From Sphingomonas sp. BAUL-RG-20F-R05-02 (GTDB taxonomy: Bacteria; Pseudomonadota; Alphaproteobacteria; Sphingomonadales; Sphingomonadaceae), in NCBI RefSeq assembly GCF_022662305.1, contig NZ_JAKNQH010000004.1:248001-312000 (forward strand): DNA of 64,000 nucleotides. The letters run 5' to 3'. A program made the translations under genes and the position numbers. Positions 27,922-37,600 of this stretch are shown one piece after another (position 1 is the stretch's first letter; every line of letters starts with the position of its first letter). The notes below the pieces were generated by a model. That model had not been told where the DNA came from. It saw only the letters and a program-made list of their open reading frames with translations, and ran no database searches.

Positions 27922-28725
27922 TCAGGCGATGCGACGGCGCGCGGTATTCCCAGGTGTCTTGGCCGATTCGAACAGCCACCGCCGTGTGCCGTCGATGCCG
28001 AGGACGGTCAGCCGGTCGCTATACACCGCGCCGGTATCGATGCCGATCCGGTTGGCGCGCATCTCCGGCTCTTCCGACACGGTGTGGCCGTGGACGATGA
28101 TGCGGCCATGATCGGCGTTGCTTTCGAGGAAGGGGCTGCGAATCCAGCGCAGGTCTTCTTCCTTCTGGTCGGCAAGCGCTACGCCAGGGCGGATGCCGGC
28201 ATGAACGAAAGCATAGTCACCGCGAAACACCATCACATCGCAGTCGTTGAAGAGCGCGAAATGCGCATGTGGCACCAGCACGCGCAGCCGCTCGGCCAAT
28301 GCTTGGTTCGATAGCGTGTCGTATTCCTCGCGTGTGATGCCGTAGCTGAGCACCGTCTCGCGACCGCCCATTTTTAGGAACATCGGCAGCAGGCTGAACT
28401 CGCCACGCAAGATCCGCAGAAAGATTTCTTCATGGTTGCCGAGCAGCACGCTTACGGGTCGCCCGCTTCCCCGTAACTGCACCACCCGCTCGACCACATC
28501 GGCGGAATCCGGGCCACGATCGATCAGGTCGCCAAGAAAAATGATCTCGGAAGGCGCGCCGTCACTCTGCGCTTCCTGCGTCTCGATCTGGCGCAAGACA
28601 TCGTCGAGCAAATCGCGCCGGCCATGAATATCGCCAATCGCGTAAAGGCGGGAGTCGTACCAAGCCGCAACCGCCCGTTGCTCGGGTTGCCGCTCGCGGC
28701 GTCGGTTAAGAATACGGCGAAACAT
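27922..28725 (-). CDS. PPP-family serine/threonine-type phosphatase
   Basis: The 267-residue protein carries all three PPP signature blocks: AIGDIHGRRDLL, FLGDLIDRGPDS and LLGNHEE, with later metal-binding histidines in FVHAGI and VHGHT. Bacterial members dephosphorylate proteins or diadenosine polyphosphates. The start at 28725 (MFRRILNRRRE) is chosen over a TTG at 28794. It converges on galU and is divergent from the Fur-family gene. Confidence 0.9.
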   Translation of the reverse strand: MFRRILNRRRERQPEQRAVAAWYDSRLYAIGDIHGRRDLLDDVLRQIETQEAQSDGAPSEIIFLGDLIDRGPDSADVVERVVQLRGSGRPVSVLLGNHEEIFLRILRGEFSLLPMFLKMGGRETVLSYGITREEYDTLSNQALAERLRVLVPHAHFALFNDCDVMVFRGDYAFVHAGIRPGVALADQKEEDLRWIRSPFLESNADHGRIIVHGHTVSEEPEMRANRIGIDTGAVYSDRLTVLGIDGTRRWLFESAKTPGNTARRRIA

Positions 28726-28884
28726 CGATTCTCGAACACCCACCTTGTCGTTTTGGTTCACGCGCCGCCCGAAGTCACAACGCGCTATCGCCAATCGGCA
28801 GCAGTCTCAATCGCGCAAACATCCCGCCGTCTTCCGCCAGGCTCGCCGCTTGCCGCAGAACGGCGAAGTTCCTATCTGCGGGCG

Positions 28885-29355
28885 ATGGCGATGCACCACC
28901 ACCATCAGGAGCCGCAGGGCGACGCCCTCGCGCGCGCTGCCCAACAGACTTTGGAGCGGTCGGGCGAGCAGTGGACGACGATGCGCGCGCACATCTTCGC
29001 CGCGCTCGCCGCTTTCGACAAGCCGGCGTCCGCCTATGACATCGCCGAGGCGGTTTCGAAGGCGGAAGGTCGGCGTGTGGCCGCCAACAGCGTCTACCGG
29101 ATCCTCGATGTGTTTGTAGCCGCCAACCTTGCCCGCCGGGTGGAAAGCTCGAACGCCTATATCGCCAACGCGCACCCGGATTGTCTGCACGACTGTATCT
29201 TCCTGGTGTGCGATACGTGCGGCCAGACCACGCACCTCGACGACGATCTCATCACCAACGGCGTGCGTTCGGCAGCGGAAAAGGCCGGCTTCTCGCCGGT
29301 CCGCCCGGTGATCGAGGTGCGCGGCAAGTGCGCGAACTGCGAGGCGGCTGCCTGA
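28885..29355 (+). CDS. Fur-family regulator, probably Zur-like
   Basis: The 156-residue protein begins with a His-rich stretch (MHHHH). It has the Fur winged helix (PASAYDIAEAVSKAEGRRVAANSVYRILD) cut around residue 60, then a dimerisation domain. Two structural-zinc pairs, CDTCG and CANC, are present, and HPDCLHDCIFLVC provides regulatory metal ligands. The general look, including HDC before IFLVC, is closer to Zur than to iron-sensing Fur. An upstream frame to 28624 exists but overlaps the phosphatase gene. Confidence 0.87.
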   Translation: MAMHHHHQEPQGDALARAAQQTLERSGEQWTTMRAHIFAALAAFDKPASAYDIAEAVSKAEGRRVAANSVYRILDVFVAANLARRVESSNAYIANAHPDCLHDCIFLVCDTCGQTTHLDDDLITNGVRSAAEKAGFSPVRPVIEVRGKCANCEAAA

Positions 29356-29386
29356 CCGACCCGTCGCCAGGCGTGATCGGCACCCC

Positions 29387-29923
29387 TCAGAGCGTCTTGC
29401 CCATCCGTACCCCGGGAACTGCCACGCCGCTCGCGTTCATCCTGTCGACTCGCGCGATCGTGTCGTAACCGCTCGCGCGGTACAGGGGTTCGCCCGCCAG
29501 AGTCGCCATCATCTCCGCGCGGGTGAATCCGGCGACTCGCGCGGCATCCTCGCAGATGGCGAGAATCATCCTGCCAACGCCCCGCCGCGTGAAATCCGGG
29601 TCCGTGTACATCGCCCGAATCCGCGCCGCATCCCGCGTGGGGTCGAGTGTCGACCCATCACGCAGCGAAACGCTGTGGTTGCCGCCATAGAGCGTCGCCC
29701 GGAAACTCCAACCGCCGCAGCCGGCGAGTCGCGAACCATCCTCCACCACGAAGTACGTGCCGTCCTCGATCAGTTGCGTGTCGAGGCCCATACTCAGCCG
29801 GCTCGCCGCCACCTGTTCCGGGGTAAGAAACCCCGCTTGCAGCGCGCCGATCGCCCGTTCCATCAGCGCGGCGATGGCGGGGATGTCGTGGGTTACGGCG
29901 AGGCGATGGGTGAAGTCTGCCAT
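29387..29923 (-). CDS. GNAT-family N-acetyltransferase
   Basis: The 178-residue product has the acetyl-CoA-binding pattern RAMYTDPDFTRRGVGRMIL and a preceding substrate region rich in Gly and Trp. Substrate unknown. The ATG at 29923 (MADFTHRLAVTHDIPAI) is where GNAT homology begins; 16 more codons are open upstream. It is divergent from dxs. Confidence 0.85.
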   Translation of the reverse strand: MADFTHRLAVTHDIPAIAALMERAIGALQAGFLTPEQVAASRLSMGLDTQLIEDGTYFVVEDGSRLAGCGGWSFRATLYGGNHSVSLRDGSTLDPTRDAARIRAMYTDPDFTRRGVGRMILAICEDAARVAGFTRAEMMATLAGEPLYRASGYDTIARVDRMNASGVAVPGVRMGKTL

Positions 29924-30020
29924 GCGGACGTTGTGGTTTTGCAACGCACGCCGCGTCAAGGCGCATGGCATGTGCTCGCAATCAATCGACAGTCGCGTGC
30001 GGCTTCGCTAAGCACGCGCG

Positions 30021-31946
30021 ATGGTTGACGCTTCCACCACCCCGCTTCTCGACACCGTCGATACGCCTGCCGATCTCCGCAGACTCGCGCCCGCAGACCT
30101 CCGCCAGCTCGCCGACGAGCTTCGGCAGGAGACGATCTCCGCCGTCGGCGTGACTGGCGGTCATCTCGGCTCCGGGCTCGGCGTGGTCGAGCTGACCGTC
30201 GCGATTCACTACGTGTTCGATACCCCGCGCGACCGGCTGGTCTGGGATGTCGGCCATCAATGCTACCCGCACAAGATCCTCACCGGCCGACGTGACCGTA
30301 TCCGCACGCTGCGCATGGGCGGCGGCCTGTCTGGTTTTACCAAGCGGAGTGAGAGCGAGTACGATCCATTCGGCGCGGCGCACTCGTCCACCTCGATCTC
30401 GGCGAGCCTCGGCTTTGCGATCGCCAATAAGATCGCGGACCAGCCCGGCAAGGCGATCGCAGTGATCGGTGACGGCGCGATGTCGGCCGGCATGGCCTAT
30501 GAGGCGATGAACAACGCCGAGGCCGCCGGCAACCGCCTCGTCGTGATCCTCAACGACAACGATATGTCGATCGCTCCGCCGGTTGGCGGCCTGTCGGGCT
30601 ATCTCGCCCGGCTTGCGTCGAGCAAGGAATTCCTGGGCTTACGCGATCTCGCCAAGCGCGTCGCCAAGCGGTTGCCGCGTCCGCTCGCCACCAGCCTCAA
30701 GAAGACCGACGAGTTCGCGCGCGGCATGGCGATGGGCGGCACGCTGTTCGAGGAACTCGGCTTCTATTACGTCGGCCCGGTCGATGGCCATAACCTCGAC
30801 CAGCTCATCCCCGTGCTTGAAAACGTGCGCGATGCGGTCGATGGCCCGATCCTCGTTCATGTCGTCACGCAGAAGGGCAAGGGCTATGCCCCGGCCGAGG
30901 CGGCAGCCGACAAGTACCACGGTGTGCAGCGCTTCGACGTTATCACCGGCACGCAGGCCAAGGCGCCTCCCGGCCCGCCGCAATATCAGAACGTGTTCGG
31001 CCAGGCGTTGGTCGATGCCGCCAAGACCGACAGCCGCGTGGTGGCGATCACCGCCGCCATGCCGTCGGGCACCGGACTCGACGCGTTCGCCAAGACCTAT
31101 CCCGATCGCTTCTTCGACGTCGGCATCGCCGAGCAGCACGCCGTCACCTTCGCCGCCGGCCTCGCCGCGCAGGGGATGCGGCCGTTTTGCGCGATCTACT
31201 CGACGTTCCTGCAACGCGCCTACGATCAGGTCGTGCACGATGTCGCCATCCAGAACCTGCCGGTGCGCTTTGCGATCGATCGCGCTGGCCTCGTCGGTGC
31301 GGACGGCGCGACCCATGCCGGCAGCTTCGACGTGACCTATCTCGCCTCGCTGCCCAACTTCGTGGTGATGGCGCCGTCGGACGAGGCGGAGCTGGTCCAC
31401 ATGGTCCACACTGCCGTCGCCCACGACAGCGGGCCGATCGCAGTGCGCTATCCGCGCGGCAACGGCGTCGGCGTAGAGCTGCCCGCCACGCCCGAACTGC
31501 TGGAAATCGGCAAGGGCCGCATCGTCCGCCAGGGCCAGAAGGTCGCGATCCTGTCGCTCGGCACCCGGCTGGGCGAGGCGCAGAAGGCGGCCGAGGCGCT
31601 GGAAGCCCGCGGCCTGTCCACCACCATCGCCGATCTGCGCTTCGCCAAGCCGCTCGACGAGGGGATGATCCGCAAGCTGCTGTCGACGCACGAAGTCGCC
31701 GTCACGATCGAGGAAGGCTCGATCGGCGGGCTTGGTGCGCACGTGCTGACCTTCGCCTCAGACGAGGGGCTGATCGATGCCGGCCTCAAGCTGCGCACGC
31801 TGCGCCTGCCCGATACCTTCCAGGATCAGGACAAGCCCGAGGTGCAGTATGCCGAGGCGGGTCTCGATGCCGAGGCGATCGTCGATACAGTGCTGAAGGC
31901 GCTGCGCTACAATTCGGACGGCGTGGTCGAACACGCGCGCGCCTGA
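30021..31946 (+). CDS. dxs: 1-deoxy-D-xylulose-5-phosphate synthase
   Basis: This is the first and often rate-limiting enzyme of the MEP isoprenoid pathway, joining pyruvate and glyceraldehyde 3-phosphate with thiamine diphosphate. The ThDP/Mg motif [17 protein letters not shown] and the catalytic [18 protein letters not shown] are intact in 641 residues. adhC starts only 15 bases downstream, so read-through is likely. Confidence 0.98.
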   Translation: MVDASTTPLLDTVDTPADLRRLAPADLRQLADELRQETISAVGVTGGHLGSGLGVVELTVAIHYVFDTPRDRLVWDVGHQCYPHKILTGRRDRIRTLRMGGGLSGFTKRSESEYDPFGAAHSSTSISASLGFAIANKIADQPGKAIAVIGDGAMSAGMAYEAMNNAEAAGNRLVVILNDNDMSIAPPVGGLSGYLARLASSKEFLGLRDLAKRVAKRLPRPLATSLKKTDEFARGMAMGGTLFEELGFYYVGPVDGHNLDQLIPVLENVRDAVDGPILVHVVTQKGKGYAPAEAAADKYHGVQRFDVITGTQAKAPPGPPQYQNVFGQALVDAAKTDSRVVAITAAMPSGTGLDAFAKTYPDRFFDVGIAEQHAVTFAAGLAAQGMRPFCAIYSTFLQRAYDQVVHDVAIQNLPVRFAIDRAGLVGADGATHAGSFDVTYLASLPNFVVMAPSDEAELVHMVHTAVAHDSGPIAVRYPRGNGVGVELPATPELLEIGKGRIVRQGQKVAILSLGTRLGEAQKAAEALEARGLSTTIADLRFAKPLDEGMIRKLLSTHEVAVTIEEGSIGGLGAHVLTFASDEGLIDAGLKLRTLRLPDTFQDQDKPEVQYAEAGLDAEAIVDTVLKALRYNSDGVVEHARA

Positions 31947-31961
31947 TCGGGAGTTGCCACG

Positions 31962-33074
31962 ATGAAAACCCGCGCCGCCGTTGCGTTCGAGGCCAAGCGG
32001 CCGCTCGAGATCGTAGACCTCGATCTCGAAGGCCCCAAGGCTGGTGAGGTGCTGGTCGAGATCATGGCGACTGGCATCTGCCATACCGATGCCTATACGC
32101 TCGACGGCCTCGACAGCGAGGGGCTGTTCCCGAGCGTACTCGGGCATGAGGGTGCTGGCATTGTGCGCGAAGTCGGCGCGGGCGTCACCTCGGTGCAGCC
32201 CGGCGATCACGTCATCCCGCTCTACACGCCGGAGTGCCGCCAGTGTAAATCCTGCCTCAGCGGCAAGACCAACCTGTGCACCGCGATCCGCGCCACGCAA
32301 GGGAAGGGGCTGATGCCGGACGGCACCACCCGGTTCAGCTACAAGGGCCAGCCGATCTTCCACTACATGGGCTGTTCGACTTTCTCGAACTTCACCGTGC
32401 TGCCCGAGATCGCCGTCGCCAGGATCCGCGAAGACGCGCCGTTCAAGACCTCCTGCTACATCGGCTGTGGCGTCACCACCGGCGTCGGCGCGGTGGTCAA
32501 CACCGCCAAGGTGCAGGTTGGCGAGAACATCGTCGTGTTCGGCCTCGGCGGTATCGGTCTCAACGTGCTGCAAGGCGCGCGGCTGGCCGGCGCGAACAAG
32601 ATCATCGGTGTCGACATCAACCCGGACCGCGAGGACTGGGGCCGCCGCTTCGGCATGACCGACTTCATCGACGCGCGCGGCAAGGATCGCGCCACCACCA
32701 TCGCCGAGATCCTCGCGCTGACCGACGGCGGCGCGGACTATACGTTCGACTGCACCGGCAACACCGAGGTGATGCGCACTGCGCTGGAGGCGTGCCATCG
32801 CGGCTGGGGCACCTCGATCATCATCGGCGTGGCGGAAGCGGGCAAGGAAATCAGCACCCGCCCGTTCCAGCTCGTCACCGGGCGCAACTGGCGCGGCACC
32901 GCGTTCGGCGGGGCGAAGGGCCGCACCGACGTGCCCAAGATCGTTGACTGGTACATGAACGGCAAGATCGAGATCGACCCGATGATCACCCACGTGCTGT
33001 CGCTGGACGAGATCAACAAGGGTTTCGATCTGATGCACGCGGGCGAAAGCATCCGCTCGGTCGTGCTGTTCTAA
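31962..33074 (+). CDS. adhC: S-(hydroxymethyl)glutathione dehydrogenase, class III alcohol dehydrogenase
   Basis: The 370-residue zinc enzyme oxidises the formaldehyde-glutathione adduct to S-formylglutathione. Catalytic zinc ligands include C40 in GICHTDAY and H62 with E63 in LGHEGAG; the four-cysteine structural zinc site is [15 protein letters not shown]. The Rossmann region reads [20 protein letters not shown] precedes the ATG. It heads the formaldehyde-removal set with the two genes after it. Confidence 0.97.
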   Translation: MKTRAAVAFEAKRPLEIVDLDLEGPKAGEVLVEIMATGICHTDAYTLDGLDSEGLFPSVLGHEGAGIVREVGAGVTSVQPGDHVIPLYTPECRQCKSCLSGKTNLCTAIRATQGKGLMPDGTTRFSYKGQPIFHYMGCSTFSNFTVLPEIAVARIREDAPFKTSCYIGCGVTTGVGAVVNTAKVQVGENIVVFGLGGIGLNVLQGARLAGANKIIGVDINPDREDWGRRFGMTDFIDARGKDRATTIAEILALTDGGADYTFDCTGNTEVMRTALEACHRGWGTSIIIGVAEAGKEISTRPFQLVTGRNWRGTAFGGAKGRTDVPKIVDWYMNGKIEIDPMITHVLSLDEINKGFDLMHAGESIRSVVLF

Positions 33075-33096
33075 TCGCCTGACCGGAGAAGCCCGC

Positions 33097-33480
33097 ATGT
33101 TCAGTCACGTCGTCGTCGGCAGCAACGATCTTGCCCGCTCCAAGGTGTTCTATGACGCGGTGCTCGCCGTGGTGGGCGCGGCACCCGGTGAGTATGACGC
33201 AAAGGGGCGGATTGTCTATTCGCATGGCGGCGGTCGCCTCCTCGTCACCACGCCGGTCGACGGAGAGCCCGCCGCGCCCGGCAACGGGCACACGCTCGGT
33301 TTCGCGATGGAATCGCCGGAGCAGGCGCGCGCCTGGCATGCGGCAGGCGTGGCCAATGGCGGTACGTCGGCCGAGGACCCGCCCGGCGTGCGCTACATGC
33401 CGATCGGTAACATGTACCTCGCCTATCTGCGTGATCCGGACGGCAACAAGCTGTGCGGTCGCCACCGGATGCCGGCGTGA
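33097..33480 (+). CDS. VOC-family (glyoxalase-like) protein
   Basis: The 127-residue protein is a single glyoxalase/dioxygenase fold: VVGSNDLARSKVFYDAVLAV at the start and AYLRDPDGNKLCG at the end. It is nested between adhC and the formylglutathione hydrolase gene, and its TGA overlaps the latter's GTG. A role in handling glutathione adducts is plausible from context, but members of this superfamily have many functions. Confidence 0.88.
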   Translation: MFSHVVVGSNDLARSKVFYDAVLAVVGAAPGEYDAKGRIVYSHGGGRLLVTTPVDGEPAAPGNGHTLGFAMESPEQARAWHAAGVANGGTSAEDPPGVRYMPIGNMYLAYLRDPDGNKLCGRHRMPA

Positions 33481-34310
33481 TCGAAACCGTCAGCACGGTG
33501 CGCGCACACGGCGGCACGCAGGGCGTGTACCGTCACCCATCGACCGCGACGGATACGCCGATGACCTTCTCCGTGTTCGTGCCCGACCATGTACCGGGCA
33601 CGACGCTGCCGGTGGTGTGGTACCTGTCTGGCCTGACCTGCACGCACGCCAACGTCACCGAGAAGGGTGAATACCGGCAGGCTTGCGCGGAACTGGGCCT
33701 GATCTTCGTCGCGCCCGACACCTCCCCACGCGGCGAAGGCGTGGCGGACGTACCCGAATACAGCTTCGGGCAGGGTGCGGGCTTCTACCTCGACGCGACG
33801 CAAGCGCCGTGGTCCACGCACTTCCACATGCGCTCGTACATCGAGGACGAACTGCCCACGCTGATCGCGGCGGAGTTCCCGGCCGACATGACGCGTCAGG
33901 GCATCACCGGCCACTCGATGGGAGGCCACGGCGCGCTCACCATCGCGCTTCGTAACCCGGATCGCTTCCGCAGCGTGTCCGCCTTCGCGCCGATCGCCGC
34001 GCCGGGACAGGTCGACTGGGGGCGGAAGGCGTTCAGCGGGTATTTGGGTGACGATCCTGCGGCATGGCGGGTCCACGACGCGGTCGCGCTGATCGAGGAT
34101 GGCGCGCGGCTGCCCGAGCTGCTGGTCGATCAGGGCGACGCCGACCCGTTTCTCGCCGAGCATCTCCGCCCGGAATTGCTGGCGGCGGCGTGCGAAGAGG
34201 CCGGCATTGCGCTAACGCTCCGGATGCAGCCGGGGTACGACCACAGCTATTATTTCATCTCGACCTTCATGGCCGATCACCTGCGCTGGCACGCGGCGCG
34301 GCTGGGTTGA
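33477..34310 (+). CDS. fghA: S-formylglutathione hydrolase
   Basis: The esterase-D-type alpha/beta hydrolase of 277 residues releases formate and glutathione. The nucleophile is S147 in ITGHSMGGHGAL, and the family block LSGLTCTHANVTEKGEYR is present; the late YDHSYYFI supplies the catalytic histidine. The GTG at 33477 overlaps the VOC stop as GTGA. With adhC it completes the glutathione-dependent formaldehyde pathway. Confidence 0.96.
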   Translation: MIETVSTVRAHGGTQGVYRHPSTATDTPMTFSVFVPDHVPGTTLPVVWYLSGLTCTHANVTEKGEYRQACAELGLIFVAPDTSPRGEGVADVPEYSFGQGAGFYLDATQAPWSTHFHMRSYIEDELPTLIAAEFPADMTRQGITGHSMGGHGALTIALRNPDRFRSVSAFAPIAAPGQVDWGRKAFSGYLGDDPAAWRVHDAVALIEDGARLPELLVDQGDADPFLAEHLRPELLAAACEEAGIALTLRMQPGYDHSYYFISTFMADHLRWHAARLG

Positions 34311-34361
34311 AGTCCGGACACTCGGTGTCGTAGGGCATGCTAGAACGTGCCCGGATGCCCG

Positions 34362-35516
34362 TCACCCCAGCACCACCTCCGGCAGGATCGCATCGAGCAG
34401 CAGCATCCCCGCTTCGCTTACGGTCAGATGGTTGCCATCGCTTGATAGCAGCCCCTGCGCCGCCAGCCGCGCCACCTTGTCCTCGTCGATCACCGCCGCC
34501 ACCGGCACGCCGCCAAGCCGCGCCACTCGCGCTAGATCGATCCCCTCGCGCAGGCGCAGCCCCATCAGCAGCGCCTCCTTGGCGCGCTCGCCAGGCACCA
34601 GTGGCTCCTCGATCTGCGCACCGTGGCCGTTGCGCGCCACCGCCGCCATCCAGTTCTCCGGCTTTTTATGCCGTGCGGTCGCCAGCCCCTCGCGTCGGCC
34701 GTGCGCGCCGGGGCCGATCCCGGCGTAATCCTGATACCGCCAATAGACGAGGTTGTGGCGGCTCTCCGCCCCCGGCCGCGCATGGTTGGAGATCTCGTAA
34801 GCCGGTAGCCCGGCGGCGGCCGTCATCGCGCGGGTGGCCTCGAACAGGTCGGCCGCTGCATCGCCATCGGGAATGACGATCCGCCCCGCCGCCGCTTCGG
34901 TCGCGAAGCGCGTGCCGGGTTCGATGGTGAGCTGGTAGAGCGACAGATGCTCGGTGCCGAAATCAAGTGCACGGGCCAGTTCCGCCTTCCATGCGGCGAG
35001 GCTCTGGCCGGGTCGGGCATAGATCAGGTCGAAGCTCACGCGCGCGAAGTTGGCCTGCGCCGTCGCCAGCGCGGCCAGCCCCTCGTCGACACCATGCGCG
35101 CGCCCGAGGAAGTGCAGGGCGGCATCGTCCAGTGCCTGCAACCCAAGCGACACGCGGTTCACCCCCGCCGCAGCGAGATCGGCGAACCGCGCCGCCTCCA
35201 CCGATGACGGATTTGCCTCCAGCGTGATCTCGATGTCGGGCGTGAACCCCCATGCCGCTTCCGCCGCGCCGAGGATCGCCGCCACTGTCGCAGGCGGCAT
35301 CAGCGAGGGCGTACCGCCACCGAAGAAGATCGAGCCGAGCCGCCGCCCCGGCAACAGCCGCGCCTCGTACGCCAAGTCGGCGAGCAGCGCGTCCCGCCAC
35401 GCATCCTGATCGACGCTTTCGCGGACATGGCTGTTGAAGTCGCAATACGGGCATTTCGACACGCAGAACGGCCAATGGACGTAAAGCGCGAGGGGTGGGG
35501 TTTCGCTTGGGGGCAT
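34362..35516 (-). CDS. hemW: Radical SAM heme chaperone HemW
   Basis: The 384-residue protein has the iron-sulfur cysteines C18, C22 and C25 in FCVSKCPYC, followed by the glycine-rich FFGGGTPSLM. The extra cysteine four residues on that marks coproporphyrinogen dehydrogenase HemN is replaced by the HemW pattern DFNSH, so a heme-insertion role is favoured. The C-terminal HemN-type domain is intact. The ATG at 35516 starts eight codons inside a longer open frame. Confidence 0.93.
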   Translation of the reverse strand: MPPSETPPLALYVHWPFCVSKCPYCDFNSHVRESVDQDAWRDALLADLAYEARLLPGRRLGSIFFGGGTPSLMPPATVAAILGAAEAAWGFTPDIEITLEANPSSVEAARFADLAAAGVNRVSLGLQALDDAALHFLGRAHGVDEGLAALATAQANFARVSFDLIYARPGQSLAAWKAELARALDFGTEHLSLYQLTIEPGTRFATEAAAGRIVIPDGDAAADLFEATRAMTAAAGLPAYEISNHARPGAESRHNLVYWRYQDYAGIGPGAHGRREGLATARHKKPENWMAAVARNGHGAQIEEPLVPGERAKEALLMGLRLREGIDLARVARLGGVPVAAVIDEDKVARLAAQGLLSSDGNHLTVSEAGMLLLDAILPEVVLG

Positions 35517-35553
35517 GCCGCGCCATCTATGCCTGCGCAAAGGATGTGGGAAG

Positions 35554-36111
35554 ATGCGGAAGATAGTGTTGTTGGCGCTGGCGCCGCTCCTCGCGGTCGC
35601 CGGGTGTTCGCCGCCCGGCCCGGCGCGGATCGTCGAGCCGCGTCTGAAGGAGCAGCCGGCGCGCGGGCTCAGCCTGTTACGGCAGGCGATGCTCGATGGG
35701 CATAACCGCGCGCGCGCTGCCGTCGGCGTCGCGCCGTTGGTGTGGGACGATACGCTGGCCGCGCACGCACTGATCTACGCGCGGACGCTCGCCGCCGAGC
35801 ACCGCTTTGAACATGCCGAGCAGCCGATGGGCCCGGGCCGGGAGGGTGAGAATTTGTGGACCGGCACGCGCGGTGCGTACCGCTATGACGAGATGGTCGG
35901 CGGTTTCGTCGACGAAAAGCGCTATTTTCGCAATGCTGTAACGCCGGACTTCAGCACCACCGGCCGGTGGGAAGACGTCGCGCATTACACCCAGATCATA
36001 TGGCGCGGCACCACGCGTTTTGGCTGTGCGCTCGCCAGCAACGAACGCGACGATTATCTGGTATGTCGCTATACTCCGCCGGGCAACGTGGTGGGACAGA
36101 TCGCTTATTAG
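35554..36111 (+). CDS. CAP/SCP-domain lipoprotein
   Basis: A signal peptide ends in the lipobox LAVAGC, so the 185-residue product is probably an exported lipoprotein. The CAP domain has HNRARAAVGVAPLVWDDTLA, HYTQIIWRGTTRFGC and the final RYTPPGNVVGQ, the classical family signatures. Functions of bacterial CAP proteins are poorly known; lipid binding and protease-like activity are proposed. Confidence 0.9.
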   Translation: MRKIVLLALAPLLAVAGCSPPGPARIVEPRLKEQPARGLSLLRQAMLDGHNRARAAVGVAPLVWDDTLAAHALIYARTLAAEHRFEHAEQPMGPGREGENLWTGTRGAYRYDEMVGGFVDEKRYFRNAVTPDFSTTGRWEDVAHYTQIIWRGTTRFGCALASNERDDYLVCRYTPPGNVVGQIAY

Positions 36112-36191
36112 TTTCCTATAGAGAAGAATTGTTGCTATTGGCGGTCAGGCCGCTACCGTCTCGCGCATGTATCCTTCATGCCGAGGTGACG

Positions 36192-37481
36192 ATGCTGAAC
36201 CGCCGCTCCCTGCTTGCAACCGCAACTGCCGTCGGGCTTGCCGCGCCTTTGGGGCGGGAGGCGCTCGCCGCCGCGATGGCGCCGGTGGCGATGCCTGCGC
36301 CAAGCCTCTACGACAAGGACGAGGACGCGTACTGGGCGGGTTTGCGCAAGCAGTTCCTGATGCCGGCTGATCTCGTCAATCTCAACAACGGCACGGTCGG
36401 CTCGTCGCCGCGCCCGGTGCTGAAGGCGGTGTTCGACAGCTACGAGCAGACCGAGCAGATGATGCAGGCCGGCGCGGAGGAGTATCCGATCTGGGGTTAC
36501 GGCCCGTGGCCGGAGTTCCGCAAACCCTTCGCCGATCTCGTCGGTGCGCACGTCGACCAGATCGCGATAGTGCGCAACTGCACCGAGGCGAACAGCTTCA
36601 TCGGCAACGGCTTCGACATGAAGGCAGGCGACGAAGTGCTGATGTCGGACGAGGAACACGGCAGCGGCATCGCGCCGTGGGAGTTGCGTGCCAAACGCTA
36701 CGGCATCGTCATCAAGACCTTTGCCATGCCCAAGCCGCCGAAATCCCCCGACGAGATCCTGAACCGCATCAACGATGCGATCACGCCGCGCACGAAGATC
36801 ATCTTCGTCAGCCACATCAGCACCAACACCGGCGTCATCCTGCCCGCCAAGCAGATTTCGGCCTTGGCGCGATCGAAGGGCATCGTCTCGGCGTTCGATG
36901 GCGCGCACGCGGCGGGAATGGGCAAGCTCGACCTCAACGACATCGGCTGCGATCTTTACGCCGGATCGATGCACAAATGGCTGTTTTCGCCGAAAGGTAC
37001 CGGGTTCCTGTATGTCCGCGACGATAGCATCGGCGATCGGCTCTGGCCGACGACGGTGACGCACAGCTGGGACGATCGGACCCTGAAGGCCGGGCGTTAC
37101 CAGCAGTTCGGATCATCCAATATCCCGACGATGATGGGGCTGAACGCGGCGGTTGCGATGGCGCAGGACATCGGCATCGACCGGATCGAGCGGCGCCACC
37201 GCCAGCTTGCCGATTACCTCCATGCCGAGATGATGAAACGCGGCGCGACGAGCTGGACCTCGCCCGATCCGGCGATGCGCTGCGCGATCATCACCGTCAA
37301 CGTGCCGCCGGTACAGCGCATGGAGCTGGAGACATGGCTCTGGCAGAACCATAAGATCCGGGTGCGCGGTGGCGAGCCGAGCAAGCTCAGGCTATCCACG
37401 CCCTATTACCTGTCCAAAGCGGACCTAGAACGGTTCCTCGACGCGTTCGATGCGTTCCGCAGGATGAAGGGGCTGGCCTGA
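36192..37481 (+). CDS. Tat-exported class V aminotransferase
   Basis: The 429-residue protein starts MLNRRSLLATATAVGLAAPLG, a twin-arginine signal peptide. The class V PLP fold follows, with the PLP lysine in YAGSMHKWLFSPKGTG. It resembles isopenicillin-N-epimerase-type enzymes, whose real substrates are mostly unknown. Folded cofactor-loaded enzymes leave by the Tat pathway, so activity in the periplasm is likely. AGGTGA precedes the ATG at 36192. Confidence 0.87.
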   Translation: MLNRRSLLATATAVGLAAPLGREALAAAMAPVAMPAPSLYDKDEDAYWAGLRKQFLMPADLVNLNNGTVGSSPRPVLKAVFDSYEQTEQMMQAGAEEYPIWGYGPWPEFRKPFADLVGAHVDQIAIVRNCTEANSFIGNGFDMKAGDEVLMSDEEHGSGIAPWELRAKRYGIVIKTFAMPKPPKSPDEILNRINDAITPRTKIIFVSHISTNTGVILPAKQISALARSKGIVSAFDGAHAAGMGKLDLNDIGCDLYAGSMHKWLFSPKGTGFLYVRDDSIGDRLWPTTVTHSWDDRTLKAGRYQQFGSSNIPTMMGLNAAVAMAQDIGIDRIERRHRQLADYLHAEMMKRGATSWTSPDPAMRCAIITVNVPPVQRMELETWLWQNHKIRVRGGEPSKLRLSTPYYLSKADLERFLDAFDAFRRMKGLA

Positions 37482-37482
37482 C

Positions 37483-37548
37483 CTAGTGCTTGGACAACGC
37501 CGGTGTCGCGTGCCGAACCTCTGTATCAACCGCAACAGCGTGCACTAG
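37483..37548. other. Widely spaced inverted repeat between convergent genes
   Basis: CTAGTGC (37483-37489) and GCACTAG (37542-37548) are exact complements 52 bases apart, in the gap between the aminotransferase and sensor-kinase genes. CTAG is rare in this kind of DNA. They may be the base of a long stem or chance; no T run is seen. Confidence 0.2.
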
Positions 37549-37600
37549 CCAACTGACTTCGTTGCAAACCCTCGGCAAACACAACGGCAACGGCCGACGG

